DNA from: Bacteroidota bacterium | GTDB taxonomy: Bacteria; Bacteroidota; Bacteroidia; Chitinophagales; Chitinophagaceae | Length of the DNA stretch: 64,000 bases | Assembly: GCA_947457075.1 (NCBI GenBank) | Contig: CANGUG010000003.1 | Location: 1-64,000, forward strand | Reading direction: 5' to 3' | In this document: positions 1-8,322 of the stretch, one piece after another | Layout: every line of letters begins with the position of its first letter | Numbering within the stretch: position 1 is the first letter of the stretch | Made by a program: the position numbers and the translations under genes | The notes under the pieces: generated by a model | What the model was told of the DNA's origin: nothing | What the model saw: only the letters and a program-made list of their open reading frames with translations | The model's database searches: none

Positions 1-3000
1 CACACCAGTCACTAATCCTGTATTGCTAATGGTTGCCACTGAAGTATTTGCTGAACTCCAAGGGGTGTTTGCATTAGCAGTTGCAGAACCAGTTAATTGA
101 GTAGTGCCAATGGTAGTTGTTGTAAGTGCACCCGTAATTGTTGGTAAAGTATTTATTGTTCCAGATACACCAATTGTTAATGAGTTTGCACCTGTTGAAC
201 TTATTGAGATATTACCAGAAGGGTTGCCTGTAGCAGTTGATGCTAGTCTCACAAAAATAGTTGTGTTAGTGATACTTCCACTATTTTGTGTTATGGTAAT
301 TGAAGAGGCAAATCCACTACCAGCACTTGTTGATACCTGATATCCAGTTGGAGCTGTAATGGTAGCATTAGCAGTTAAATTAGATCCTGTTAAGGTAATT
401 GTTTGTGCAGTAGATGCAGTGCCAATACATGTATTAAAAGCAGTAAATGAGGAATTGGCAGTTAAAGTGGGATCTTCACCAATTTTATTTCTAGCTATTT
501 GTACAAAAGCATTTGATGATGCGCTAGAAACGATGTCTTGTTTATTATCCCCATCAAAATCACAGACAATAATTTGATATGGTTTATTGAATGCATTTGA
601 AAAGCCAGCAAAGCTTGATGAACTAAAACTTCCACTAGTATAATTATTTTTATACCAAGCGATAGATTGTCCTGAATTTTGAAATGAAGTTAAATAATCT
701 AGTTTACCATCACCATTAAAATCAGATTGAGTTGTGTAAGATAATCCATCTGCTGCGCTAATATTACTAGCTACTGTCAGATTACTACTCGTAAAGGTTC
801 CTGATGTGTAGTTATTTGTCAATAAGCTCACATTAGCGCCATTCGATAAAATATCGTTTTTTCCATCACCATCAAAGTCTCCCACTGAATTATACCAATA
901 ACCTCCAGCTACAGCAATTCCAGTTCCAAAACTTACCGATCCAGCAGATGAAGTATTTAAAAATAATAGTGCATTAGATGACCCTTCGTTGGCGGCAATT
1001 ACATCCAATTTGCCATCCATGTTTATATCACCCACCGTCATGTGTCTCGAACCATTTAGTCCGCTAATTGAAACTGGTGTATTGTTAAATGAAATATTTC
1101 CTGTTGTAGATGTATTTAAGAAAACACTAAAGTTAGAAGAATAGTTACTAGATGTTACAATATCTAATTTGCCATCACCATCAATATCGGCTAATTTAAT
1201 TCTGTATTGATAACTGGCAGTTACGTCATATTTTGATGCAAATGATATTGAGCCTGAACTGGAAGTATTTCTTAATATTGAAAAGTTGCTAGTTCCTATA
1301 GTAGCAATATCTAATTTTCCGTCACCATCAATATCACCAGTTGCAATTTCAAAAGGAGCGCTTGCGGTTGTAAAGTTACCAGCTGACGAAAATGAGTTGG
1401 TAGCAATGGAGCCTGGAGTTGAAATTGTATTTCTTAATACATTTACATTTGTTGTGTTTGAGGCTTTTGCAATATCTGGCAAACCATCATTATCAAAATC
1501 CGCAACTGAAATCATGTCGCCAATCTCGTACCAATTGCCAGCACCTGCCGATGCAGTAATATTAATTGGACTTACAAATGAATTTGCGTTTACTGTTAAA
1601 CTAGCAATTGTTGAATTCGTTACTTCAAATGGTAATTTACTTTGGGCAATAAGACCTGTTGAAGTATTGGTAATACTTATTAATTCGTAAGTAGATCTTG
1701 CGGGCACTGTTAAAGTTAAACTAGTTGCAGAAGCTGCAGTAACAACCGCTTTTACAGCACCGAAATATACGACATTATTTGAAGCTGTACTAGCAAAATT
1801 ATTTCCAGAAATTGTAACGGAGGTACCAACATCGCCACTTAATGGGGAGAAAGAGGTAATTGTAGGTGGTGGCGCTTTTACAGTAACAGTACTAGATACA
1901 CTACAATTATTTGAATTAGTATAAGTAACTGTTGTTGTGCCAACGCTAACAGCAGTTACTAAACCTGAATTATTTACAGTCGCAATTGAAGTTGAAGCCG
2001 AGGACCAAGGTGTGCTTGCATTTGCAGTAGCTGATCCTGTTAATTGTGTGGTGCCCCCATTATTTAAAGATAAGTTTCCACTAATGGTGGGTAATGTGTT
2101 TACAGTTCCAGATGCAGCTACATTAACTGTTGTAGCACCTGTTGAGCTTAATGCAATATTCCCTGAAATGTTTGCTGACGATGCAGCAGTCATTCTCACA
2201 TGAATTGTAGTTGTACTTAAAGTACCTGAAGTTGGCGCTAAACTTAATGTGGTTGTAAATGTAGTTCCGTCAGTTGAATATTCTAAACCAGATAAGGCAG
2301 CAACATTAATATTAGCTGTTAAATATTGACCACTTACAGTAAAAGTACGCGTTGTTGAAACAGAACCTGTACATTTTGTAAATGCACTTAAGGTGCCTGT
2401 AACTGTTATTGCTGGAGGGGGGACAGTTATAGTTACTAATGTTGTTCTTGCACAACCATTAGTATTAGTGTAAGTTATTGTTGAAGTACCAACGGCAACT
2501 CCAGTTACTAATCCAGAATTATTTACAGTTGCAATCGAAGTATTGGTTGATGACCATGGGGTACTTGCATTGGCAGTTGCAGAACCAGTTAATTGCGTTG
2601 TCCCTATAGTAGTAGTAGTGGTGGTTCCTGAAATAGTAGGCAATGCATTAATTGTTCCATTGGCAGCAACATTGACAGTAGTGGCTCCAGTTGAACTAAA
2701 TACAATGTTGCCAGAAGGAGAACCGGTTGCGGTTGTAGCTAATCTTGCAAATATGGTTGTAGTTGTTACTACGCCACTTGATTGAGTTAATGTTAATGAA
2801 GTTGAATATCCAGAACCTGCATTTGTCGAAATTTCAAAACCTGTAGGAGCTGAAACTGATATATTTGCAGAAAGTGTAGAACCTGAAACTGTGAAACTTT
2901 GACTTGCAGAATTGGAGCCAGTACATGCTGTAAAAGCGGACAATGTTCCTGTCGTAGTTATGGTTGGAACAGCAAATCCTGTTGTTGCATCTGCTATAGC

Positions 3001-5157
3001 AAATCTAGTTGAGGATAATGCTCCATTATAGCTAGCAATAGTTATTGAATTACCACTAACTGTGGCTGTTTGTTTAATCCATGAAGTACCATTAAACATG
3101 TATAAAGCAGGAGTCGTTATTGTTCCATTTTTAGTATCTGCATTATTCCAGTAAAATGTCATTGCTTGACCTAATCCAGTATTTGCATTTGTTTTTGTAA
3201 TGATCCATTGTCTTTGGATTGAATTTGCACCTAACGTACCACTTGATCCATTTTGGAATACAGCATCCTCTACACGAACAGAAAAGTTATCGGAAGTACC
3301 AGTATTATTAGTGATTGAAACGGGATTATATGTAGCTTGGCCAACTCCGAATAAGATAGCAGAAGATGATACTGGTTTTGTTAAAACTCCTGTTCCATTT
3401 GTTTTTATAAATGCAGTGCTAGAAGTTCCTGTCAATGTGCCAGTATGTGTAAGCGTATAGGATGATAATTCCAATGGTGCATCTACCATTGTAATATTTG
3501 CAGCTACAGTTAAGTTGCCAAAAGTAGTATAGGCAGTTGTTCCAGCTAATGAAAATCGTAGGTTGTTGGATGCAGTTGAAAATACATTTGCGTCATATCC
3601 ATCCCACCAAGTTCCAGGATCAGCAAACCATCTTCCAAAATATTCAATTGAACTACTATATTGAGGAAAAAAATCAATAGGTTCTCCAATTTTATTTCTA
3701 GCAATTTGAACAAAGCTATTTGAAGAGGCGCTTGTTATAATATCTTGTTTATTGTCTCCATCAAGGTCACATAAAACCATTTGATAGGGTACACTAAAAC
3801 TGGTGGAAAAATTACTAAATGATGAAGAGGAAAAGGATCCAGATACATAATTATTTTTGCTCCATTGTACAGAGCTTCCACTATTTTGAAACGATGTTAA
3901 GTAATCTATTTTGCCATCGCCACTTAAATCGCCTGCAGTGGTAAAGGAAAGGCCGTCCGCTGAACTGATATTGTTTGCTGCAGTCATTGAGCTTGCAGAA
4001 AATGTACCTGATGTATAATTATTTGTAAATAAACTAACATTCGAACCTACTGAAAGAATATCATTTTTTCCATCTGAATTAAAATCACCCACAGATACAT
4101 ACCATCCACCTGCGGCTAATCTTACTGGACTTGCAAAGGTGACTGTACCAGCAGTTGTTGAGGTATTTAAATATACTAAAGCGCTTGAATTACCTTCATT
4201 GGCTGCGATAAAATCTGTTTTGCCATCCATATTAATATCTCCAATAGCCATTTGTCTTGAACCACTCATGCCCGAGAAAGTAGTAGGAGTTGAATTAAAT
4301 GAAATTGTAGAACCTGTTGAAGTATTTAAGTAAACATTAAAAGAAGATGCATAATAACTTGAAGCAATAATATCAAGTCTTCCATCTAAGTCAATATCTG
4401 CTAATTTAATTCTGTTTTCATAGTTGCAATTGAAATCATATTTTGCTGCAAATGAAATTGTACCAGAAGTTGATGTATTTCTTAAAACAGATATAGAAGT
4501 TCCACCGCCAACAGAAACTAAATCTATTAAACCATCTCCATTTACATCACCAGCTGCAATGCCAGTTACTGCAGATGCGACAGTAAAATTTGTATTAGTT
4601 GCAAAACCGGCTGTAGCTAATACACCGGAAGTACCTGATGCATTTCGGACTACATTGACGCTTGCACTATTTGCCCCTTTGGCTATATCAGTTTTACCAT
4701 CGCCATCAAAATCTGCCACAGCAATCAAATCACCAATCTCGTACCAATTTGAATTTCCTGTAGCAGAGGTTACATTTATTGGACTCACAAATGATCTATT
4801 GCCAATTGCGGCAGCTGAAATACTGGTATTGGTTACTTTAAATGGAGTACTACTTTGTCCTATTCTACCTGGGGTAGTTGTTCTATTCACAACTGTAATA
4901 ACTTCATGTGTTGATCCTTTCGGAACTGTTACAGTTAAGCTAGTAGCAGTTGCAGCAGATATTGTTGCTCTGGCACCTCCAAAAAAAACAATATTATTGG
5001 CCAATGTGGTTGAGAAATTAGTACCAGTTATAGTCACGGTTGTACCCACATCTCCACTAGTTGGACTGAAAGAGGAGACAGTTGGTGCCTGAGAATATAT
5101 ATTAATAAATAATAATACAAAAAATGAACTTATAATGGGTTTCAGAATCTTCGACAT
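1..5157 (-). CDS. Giant secreted IPT/TIG, FG-GAP and Ig-like repeat protein (partial, C-terminus outside window)
   Basis: The minus-strand frame from the ATG at 5157 is open to the window edge (1,719 residues visible, no stop). It starts with a signal peptide ending near residue 23 (MSKILKPII...NIYSQ). Domains in order: IPT/TIG (about 24-108), FG-GAP/VCBS repeats with calcium-loop-like D-x-D-G-D-G-x-x-D motifs (about 120-500), a segment of unclear fold (500-735), then lamin-like and bacterial Ig-like modules ending in 'SGLVTGV' phrases. A second IPT domain (about 1093-1175), a second FG-GAP set (about 1200-1566) and further Ig-like modules follow. The second IPT/FG-GAP block repeats the first at a spacing of about 3.2 kb. 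This architecture fits a T9SS-exported surface or adhesin-like protein, but the C-terminal sorting domain would lie outside the window. The exact role is unknown. The plus-strand ORFs inside it are shadows. Confidence 0.85.
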   Translation of the reverse strand, partial: MSKILKPIISSFFVLLFINIYSQAPTVSSFSPTSGDVGTTVTITGTNFSTTLANNIVFFGGARATISAATATSLTVTVPKGSTHEVITVVNRTTTPGRIGQSSTPFKVTNTSISAAAIGNRSFVSPINVTSATGNSNWYEIGDLIAVADFDGDGKTDIAKGANSASVNVVRNASGTSGVLATAGFATNTNFTVASAVTGIAAGDVNGDGLIDLVSVGGGTSISVLRNTSTSGTISFAAKYDFNCNYENRIKLADIDLDGRLDIIASSYYASSFNVYLNTSTGSTISFNSTPTTFSGMSGSRQMAIGDINMDGKTDFIAANEGNSSALVYLNTSTTAGTVTFASPVRLAAGGWYVSVGDFNSDGKNDILSVGSNVSLFTNNYTSGTFSASSMTAANNISSADGLSFTTAGDLSGDGKIDYLTSFQNSGSSVQWSKNNYVSGSFSSSSFSNFSTSFSVPYQMVLCDLDGDNKQDIITSASSNSFVQIARNKIGEPIDFFPQYSSSIEYFGRWFADPGTWWDGYDANVFSTASNNLRFSLAGTTAYTTFGNLTVAANITMVDAPLELSSYTLTHTGTLTGTSSTAFIKTNGTGVLTKPVSSSAILFGVGQATYNPVSITNNTGTSDNFSVRVEDAVFQNGSSGTLGANSIQRQWIITKTNANTGLGQAMTFYWNNADTKNGTITTPALYMFNGTSWIKQTATVSGNSITIASYNGALSSTRFAIADATTGFAVPTITTTGTLSAFTACTGSNSASQSFTVSGSTLSANISVSAPTGFEISTNAGSGYSTSLTLTQSSGVVTTTTIFARLATTATGSPSGNIVFSSTGATTVNVAANGTINALPTISGTTTTTTIGTTQLTGSATANASTPWSSTNTSIATVNNSGLVTGVAVGTSTITYTNTNGCARTTLVTITVPPPAITVTGTLSAFTKCTGSVSTTRTFTVSGQYLTANINVAALSGLEYSTDGTTFTTTLSLAPTSGTLSTTTIHVRMTAASSANISGNIALSSTGATTVNVAASGTVNTLPTISGNLSLNNGGTTQLTGSATANASTPWSSASTSIATVNNSGLVTAVSVGTTTVTYTNSNNCSVSSTVTVKAPPPTITSFSPLSGDVGTSVTISGNNFASTASNNVVYFGAVKAVVTAASATSLTLTVPARSTYELISITNTSTGLIAQSKLPFEVTNSTIASLTVNANSFVSPINITASAGAGNWYEIGDMISVADFDNDGLPDIAKASNTTNVNVLRNTISTPGSIATNSFSSAGNFTTASAPFEIATGDIDGDGKLDIATIGTSNFSILRNTSSSGSISFASKYDVTASYQYRIKLADIDGDGKLDIVTSSNYSSNFSVFLNTSTTGNISFNNTPVSISGLNGSRHMTVGDINMDGKLDVIAANEGSSNALLFLNTSSAGSVSFGTGIAVAGGYWYNSVGDFDGDGKNDILSNGANVSLLTNNYTSGTFTSSNLTVASNISAADGLSYTTQSDFNGDGKLDYLTSFQNSGQSIAWYKNNYTSGSFSSSSFAGFSNAFNKPYQIIVCDFDGDNKQDIVSSASSNAFVQIARNKIGEDPTLTANSSFTAFNTCIGTASTAQTITLTGSNLTANATITAPTGYQVSTSAGSGFASSITITQNSGSITNTTIFVRLASTATGNPSGNISISSTGANSLTIGVSGTINTLPTITGALTTTTIGTTQLTGSATANANTPWSSANTSVATISNTGLVTGV

Positions 5158-5524
5158 TTTCTTTATTGGGTAGGTTATTTTTTAAGGATTGCAAATATAG
5201 AATCAGTTCTATTGATTTGTTAAAATTCTATTCCACATTTTGTCTTGATTTGCGAAATCTTTACTAATTATATTATTGATAATCAATATTATATAATGTT
5301 TTAAGAAAAAATAGAAAAATTAATTTTTATTCTATTATTGAATATAATTTTTAGATAAATGTCTATTATTTTTTTCTATTTTCATTTTCCTGGCAATTTG
5401 ATAGGTTTATTTTAATCGTAATATAGGTTATTGACTATTAAATAGATCCTTCGTTGACCAGTTCTTATGTCATATTATTATTATATTTTAAAATGTATTA
5501 ATTTGCACACTTAATTATAAGTTC
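5158..5524. other. AT-rich divergent intergenic region
   Basis: These 367 bp separate the divergently transcribed giant surface protein and the FN3 lipoprotein, so they must carry promoters for both. The stretch is very AT-rich with no convincing ORF or RNA gene. Just before the lipoprotein is a TAATTTGC (about 5499-5507), close to the shortened form of the Bacteroidota -7 box, but I see no well-spaced -33 TTG. Nothing else is recognised. Confidence 0.5.
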
Positions 5525-7081
5525 ATGAAAAAGTATCTTTTATATTTCTATTGTGTAAATGCATTTTTGTTTTTAGTGTCTTGTACCAAAACAGATTTAA
5601 CCGTCAATACACCTTCTAATACAATTAAAGCACCTTCCAATTTAGTAGCGACCCCTATTTCATCAAATAGAATTGATTTGAGGTGGACAGACTCTTCAAG
5701 CAATGAAGAAGGGTTTAAAATTCTTAGAAAAATGGGGACTGGTTCATTTACTCAAATTGCAACAGTTGCTCAAAATGTAGTTACCTTTTCTGATACGGCA
5801 CTTAGTCCCGAAGAAACATATAGCTATGCAGTTTTTTCATACAATGCAAGTAGCAATTCGGTGAATTCAAATACTGCCAATGCCACTACACTTCCCGGAA
5901 TACCAAATGCACCCTCTAATTTAAAAGCGGTGGTTTATGATGCAACTCAAATTGATTTAAGTTGGACTGACTTATCTGGTAATGAACTAGGATTTAAAAT
6001 TGAACGAAAAACAGGTACCGGTGCATTTGCAGTTGTGGCGACGGTAGCTAGAAATGAAGTTAAATATTCTGATGTGGGTTTGGTGCTTGGCACAACCTAT
6101 ACTTATAGGGTTACAGCCTATAATAATTTAGGTAGTTCAAGTTTCACTACTCCATTAGATGCTACACCAGTTTTAACACCTAATCCTTCACCTACTACAA
6201 ATGATTTATTTAAAGTACATTTTGTAACAGATAATATAGGTTTTATTGCAGGGAATAAAGTGGTGCTTAAAACCACCAATGGGGGAACCACTTGGAATAT
6301 AGTAAGAGAAAATGCAAACATAACCTATACTGCAGTGAAGTTTATTGATGCTTTAAATGGATATATTGGGGGCAATGATCAATATTATTCCTATTTATAC
6401 AACACTACTGATGGTGGGATTACATGGACCGAAATTGACAAAAAATGGTTTCAAAATAATCCAATAAGAATAAATGATATTGCCTATGCAAATAATACCT
6501 TAATGTATGTTTTAAATGCGCCAAGCGGAGGTAGAATGTATGGAAATTTATATTTTATGACTAACAATGTTGTAACAAGAACACTTACAGGAACCAATAA
6601 CCAAGGATTTAATTGCTTAGATATTGTGAATGGTAATTTATTAATAGGTGGTGCGGTGTATTGGGATGGTTCAAAATATGTTGGGGGAGCTTTAATGGTA
6701 AATAATTTTACTACACCACAACTTAATGCAACTAATATTGGTTTATCCGAAAACATCAATGGAATATCAGCAGTAACAAATAGAGCCATTGCAGTAGGAG
6801 ACAAGGGATCGCTTTCAGTTTCATCTAATAATGGGTTAAGTTGGACTTCAAGGACCATCACCGGATATAGTGCAATAAAACTGAGTGCGACTGTTTTATT
6901 AGACGCTAATAATGGTTATGTTGTTGGAGATGGGGGCTTATTATTAAATACTTCCGATGGTTCAGTTAACTGGACAAAAGTTAATAATACAAATACTGAA
7001 AATGTAAATGCTATTGCCAAAAAACCTAATGGTAGTGTTTATATGGTAGGAAATAAGGGAACTATTATTAAGATAAAATAA
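5525..7081 (+). CDS. Lipoprotein with two FN3 domains and a Ycf48-like beta-propeller
   Basis: The 518-residue protein begins with a lipoprotein signal peptide whose lipobox is LVSC, so Cys20 is the likely lipidated residue. Two fibronectin type III domains follow (about 37-120 and 127-215), both starting with APSNL and sharing an (I/L)DL-W-D core. From about residue 225 to the end there are Ycf48/BNR-type blades with motifs such as KTTNGGTTW, NTTDGGITW and VSSNNGLSW. Such propellers are common in exported Bacteroidota proteins and rarely have a known ligand. It is divergent from the giant surface protein and ends in the palindrome-rich gap. Likely a surface or periplasmic binding protein; no catalytic motif is seen. 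Confidence 0.85.
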   Translation: MKKYLLYFYCVNAFLFLVSCTKTDLTVNTPSNTIKAPSNLVATPISSNRIDLRWTDSSSNEEGFKILRKMGTGSFTQIATVAQNVVTFSDTALSPEETYSYAVFSYNASSNSVNSNTANATTLPGIPNAPSNLKAVVYDATQIDLSWTDLSGNELGFKIERKTGTGAFAVVATVARNEVKYSDVGLVLGTTYTYRVTAYNNLGSSSFTTPLDATPVLTPNPSPTTNDLFKVHFVTDNIGFIAGNKVVLKTTNGGTTWNIVRENANITYTAVKFIDALNGYIGGNDQYYSYLYNTTDGGITWTEIDKKWFQNNPIRINDIAYANNTLMYVLNAPSGGRMYGNLYFMTNNVVTRTLTGTNNQGFNCLDIVNGNLLIGGAVYWDGSKYVGGALMVNNFTTPQLNATNIGLSENINGISAVTNRAIAVGDKGSLSVSSNNGLSWTSRTITGYSAIKLSATVLLDANNGYVVGDGGLLLNTSDGSVNWTKVNNTNTENVNAIAKKPNGSVYMVGNKGTIIKIK

Positions 7082-7106
7082 TCCTACATTATATTTTATT
7101 AGCTCA

Positions 7107-7133
7107 AGGATTACCTCGCTTCGCTCGGTGATC
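7107..7133. repeat. Hairpin element copy 1, loop TCGCTTCGCTC
   Basis: The 27-nt sequence starts AGGATTACC and ends GGTGATC around the loop TCGCTTCGCTC (7116-7126). The stem GATTACC/GGTGATC is 7 bp with one G-T pair. The same 27 nt recur exactly at 7227-7253. On the other strand the loop reads GAGCGAAGCGA, whose centre GCGAAGC is known as an unusually stable DNA mini-hairpin. Confidence 0.75.
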
Positions 7134-7157
7134 AAATAGCTAAGATTAAATTATATT

Positions 7158-7227
7158 GGATTATATAACCCATTTTAGGATTATATAATGTAGGATTATA
7201 TAACCCTTTTTAGGATTATATAATGTA
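7158..7227. repeat. Two tandem copies of a 35-bp AT-rich unit
   Basis: Units at 7158-7192 and 7193-7227 differ at one position only. Each unit contains GGATTATATAA twice, so this 11-mer occurs four times (7158, 7178, 7193, 7213). The array runs directly into hairpin copy 2, which also starts with GGATTA. No coding potential is seen. Confidence 0.85.
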
Positions 7228-7255
7228 GGATTACCTCGCTTCGCTCGGTGATCCT
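7227..7255. repeat. Hairpin element copy 2, loop TCGCTTCGCTC
   Basis: This is an exact copy of the 27 nt at 7107, placed 120 bp downstream. Here the stem is longer, because the 3' flank continues as CCT and pairs with the AGG at the 5' end. The resulting stem is AGGATTACC/GGTGATCCT with one G-T pair, and the loop is at 7236-7246. Confidence 0.75.
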
Positions 7256-7283
7256 AGAGCCTCAAACTTACCCAAAGCCTTTT

Positions 7284-7333
7284 AAAAGTATAATTAGATC
7301 TATTCGCTTCGCTCTATATCTAATTATACTTTT
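7284..7333. repeat. Hairpin element copy 3 with 19-nt arms
   Basis: The arms at 7284-7302 (AAAAGTATAATTAGATCTA) and 7315-7333 pair at 18 of 19 positions around the 12-nt loop TTCGCTTCGCTC (7303-7314). The loop matches copies 1 and 2 but the arm sequence is unrelated to theirs. Confidence 0.8.
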
Positions 7334-7396
7334 GCTTTTATCATTTTCGCCAGCTTTCACAAGCAAGCTTGCGACGCTGTCTTAAATGATAAAAGC
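7334..7396. repeat. Inverted repeat with 13-nt arms, next to tRNA-Arg
   Basis: The perfect 13-nt arms GCTTTTATCATTT (7334-7346) and AAATGATAAAAGC (7384-7396) enclose 37 nt. The interior includes CAAGCAAGCTTG, an 11-nt core of which recurs on the other strand in the cluster near tRNA-Pro (61549-61559). The right arm overlaps the tRNA-Arg terminator. Confidence 0.65.
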
Positions 7397-7419
7397 CTGT
7401 CACTTTCGTGACAGGCTTT
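7392..7419 (-). terminator. Hairpin terminator of tRNA-Arg
   Basis: A perfect 12-bp stem AAAGCCTGTCAC/GTGACAGGCTTT with a 4-nt loop lies one base past the tRNA-Arg 3' end. Read on the minus strand it is followed by TTTTATC, a short T-run, as expected for intrinsic termination. Confidence 0.75.
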
Positions 7420-7420
7420 G

Positions 7421-7494
7421 TGATTCGGATTGGATTCGAACCAATGACCTACTGCTTAGAAGGCAGTTGCTCTATCCAGCTGAGCTACCGAACC
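7421..7494 (-). tRNA. tRNA-Arg (anticodon TCT)
   Basis: Read on the minus strand, the acceptor arm GGTTCGG pairs with CCGAATC (one G-T). The D stem is GCTC/GAGC. The anticodon stem ACTGC/GCAGT encloses CTTCTAA, giving anticodon TCT for AGA codons. The T arm is intact with loop TTCGAAT. CCA is not encoded. A promoter lies upstream and a strong hairpin terminator follows directly. Confidence 0.95.
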
Positions 7495-7514
7495 AGGAGC
7501 TTCCAATTGGAGGT

Positions 7515-7545
7515 GCAAAATAAGGATAAAATAAGCTTAATTCAA
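7515..7545 (-). promoter_or_regulatory. Probable promoter of tRNA-Arg
   Basis: On the minus strand a TTG (7545-7543) is followed 20 nt later by TATTTTGC (7522-7515). This resembles the Bacteroidota sigma-A arrangement of TTG, 17-23 nt, TAnnTTTG, but the -7 box is one base short of the usual spacing. Confidence 0.45.
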
Positions 7546-7563
7546 AGAAAAATAGGGTATAAA

Positions 7564-8289
7564 TCAATCATTTGTCATCAAGTCCCTAATTACAACACTA
7601 GCCACAGTACAGCCAAACATGGCAGGCATATAACTTAATGTGCCAATTATTGATTTTTTAGGAAATGCTTTTTCAGTAACAATGATTTTGTCCTGATCGG
7701 CTTTTTCGGGGCTAAAAACAACTTTCAAGCCCTTTCTTACCCCTAAACTTAAGAGTCGCTTACGAACGTATCTGGCCAAATTACATACATAGGTTTTGGA
7801 GATATCTGTAACTATAATTTGAGAGGGATCCACTTTTCCGCCTGCACCCATCGAACTGACAATGGGTAATTTCATATCTAAGCATTTTTTGATTAAAAAC
7901 ACTTTAGAGGAAAGGGTATCAATACAATCAACGACATAATCCCATTTTGCAGAAGCCAAAAGGTTAGTAGTGATTTCATCTTTAATGTACATTTCATGCA
8001 CAGATAAATTTAAATTAGGGTTAATATCTAATAGTCTAGCTGAAAGCACTTTCGCTTTTGGCATATCCACTGTTGAATGGAGTGCTTGTATTTGTCTATT
8101 AATATTGCTAGCATCTACTCGGTCATTGTCAACAATTGTTATTGTTCCAACACCTGCCCTAACAATCATTTCCGCACAAATGGCACCTACGCCTCCTAAT
8201 CCAATGACCAATACATTTTTAGTCATCAGTTTTTCCATGGGTTCGTCGCCAAGCATTAATTGAGTTCTACTCATCCAATAGGGTATCAT
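7564..8289 (-). CDS. tcdA: tRNA threonylcarbamoyladenosine dehydratase (ThiF/E1-like)
   Basis: A 241-residue member of the E1-like ThiF superfamily. The start MSRTQLMLGDE resembles the TcdA family start. GLGGVG at 30-35 is the nucleotide-binding loop, and DNDRVDASNINRQ carries the Asp and Arg residues that handle ATP. TcdA dehydrates t6A37 to cyclic ct6A in tRNAs reading ANN codons. The lack of a ubiquitin-like partner gene or an attached sulfurtransferase domain favours TcdA over MoeB or ThiF. It is divergent from the Ycf48-like gene with only 33 bp between them. An in-frame ATG at codon 6 is an alternative start. Confidence 0.88.
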   Translation of the reverse strand: MIPYWMSRTQLMLGDEPMEKLMTKNVLVIGLGGVGAICAEMIVRAGVGTITIVDNDRVDASNINRQIQALHSTVDMPKAKVLSARLLDINPNLNLSVHEMYIKDEITTNLLASAKWDYVVDCIDTLSSKVFLIKKCLDMKLPIVSSMGAGGKVDPSQIIVTDISKTYVCNLARYVRKRLLSLGVRKGLKVVFSPEKADQDKIIVTEKAFPKKSIIGTLSYMPAMFGCTVASVVIRDLMTND

Positions 8290-8322
8290 GTTGTATCTTT
8301 AGAATGCAAAAATGAATAATCT

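Larger units (their letters stand above)
7082..7420. other. Palindrome- and tandem-repeat-rich intergenic region
   Basis: This gap of about 340 bp has no credible gene. It holds two copies of a hairpin with a TCGCTTCGCTC loop, a 35-bp tandem repeat, a third hairpin with the same loop and 19-nt arms, a further inverted repeat with 13-nt arms, and the tRNA-Arg terminator. The components are listed separately. The sequence just after the lipoprotein stop (7081-7094) is an inverted copy of the end of the tandem-repeat unit. Confidence 0.8.

Noticed and set aside
1286..1690. Plus-strand ORFs of 60-220 codons inside 1-5157 (for example 1286-1690 and 4424-5092)
   Set aside because: They are the complement of the FG-GAP/IPT coding frame. 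Their Val/Ala/Pro-rich translations reflect reading a Thr/Ser/Asn-rich protein gene on the wrong strand, and the minus frame is open throughout with clear domains.
6484..6861. Antisense ORF in the FN3 lipoprotein gene
   Set aside because: It is opposite a well-supported coding frame with clear blade motifs and has no recognisable domain.
7107..7253. Direct repeats at 7107 and 7227 as a CRISPR array
   Set aside because: Only two copies, the interval is filled by a tandem repeat rather than unique spacers, and no cas gene is near. They are hairpin elements.
7408..7638. 76-codon plus-strand ORF across tRNA-Arg
   Set aside because: It runs through the tRNA complement and into the tcdA 3' end. 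Its start resembles the common false ORF on tRNA genes (RIGFEPMTYCLEGSCS).
7564..8289. MoeB or ThiF identity for the E1-like protein
   Set aside because: No partner sulfur-carrier gene and no CxxC zinc pairs of MoeB/ThiF are seen; the start and length match TcdA.
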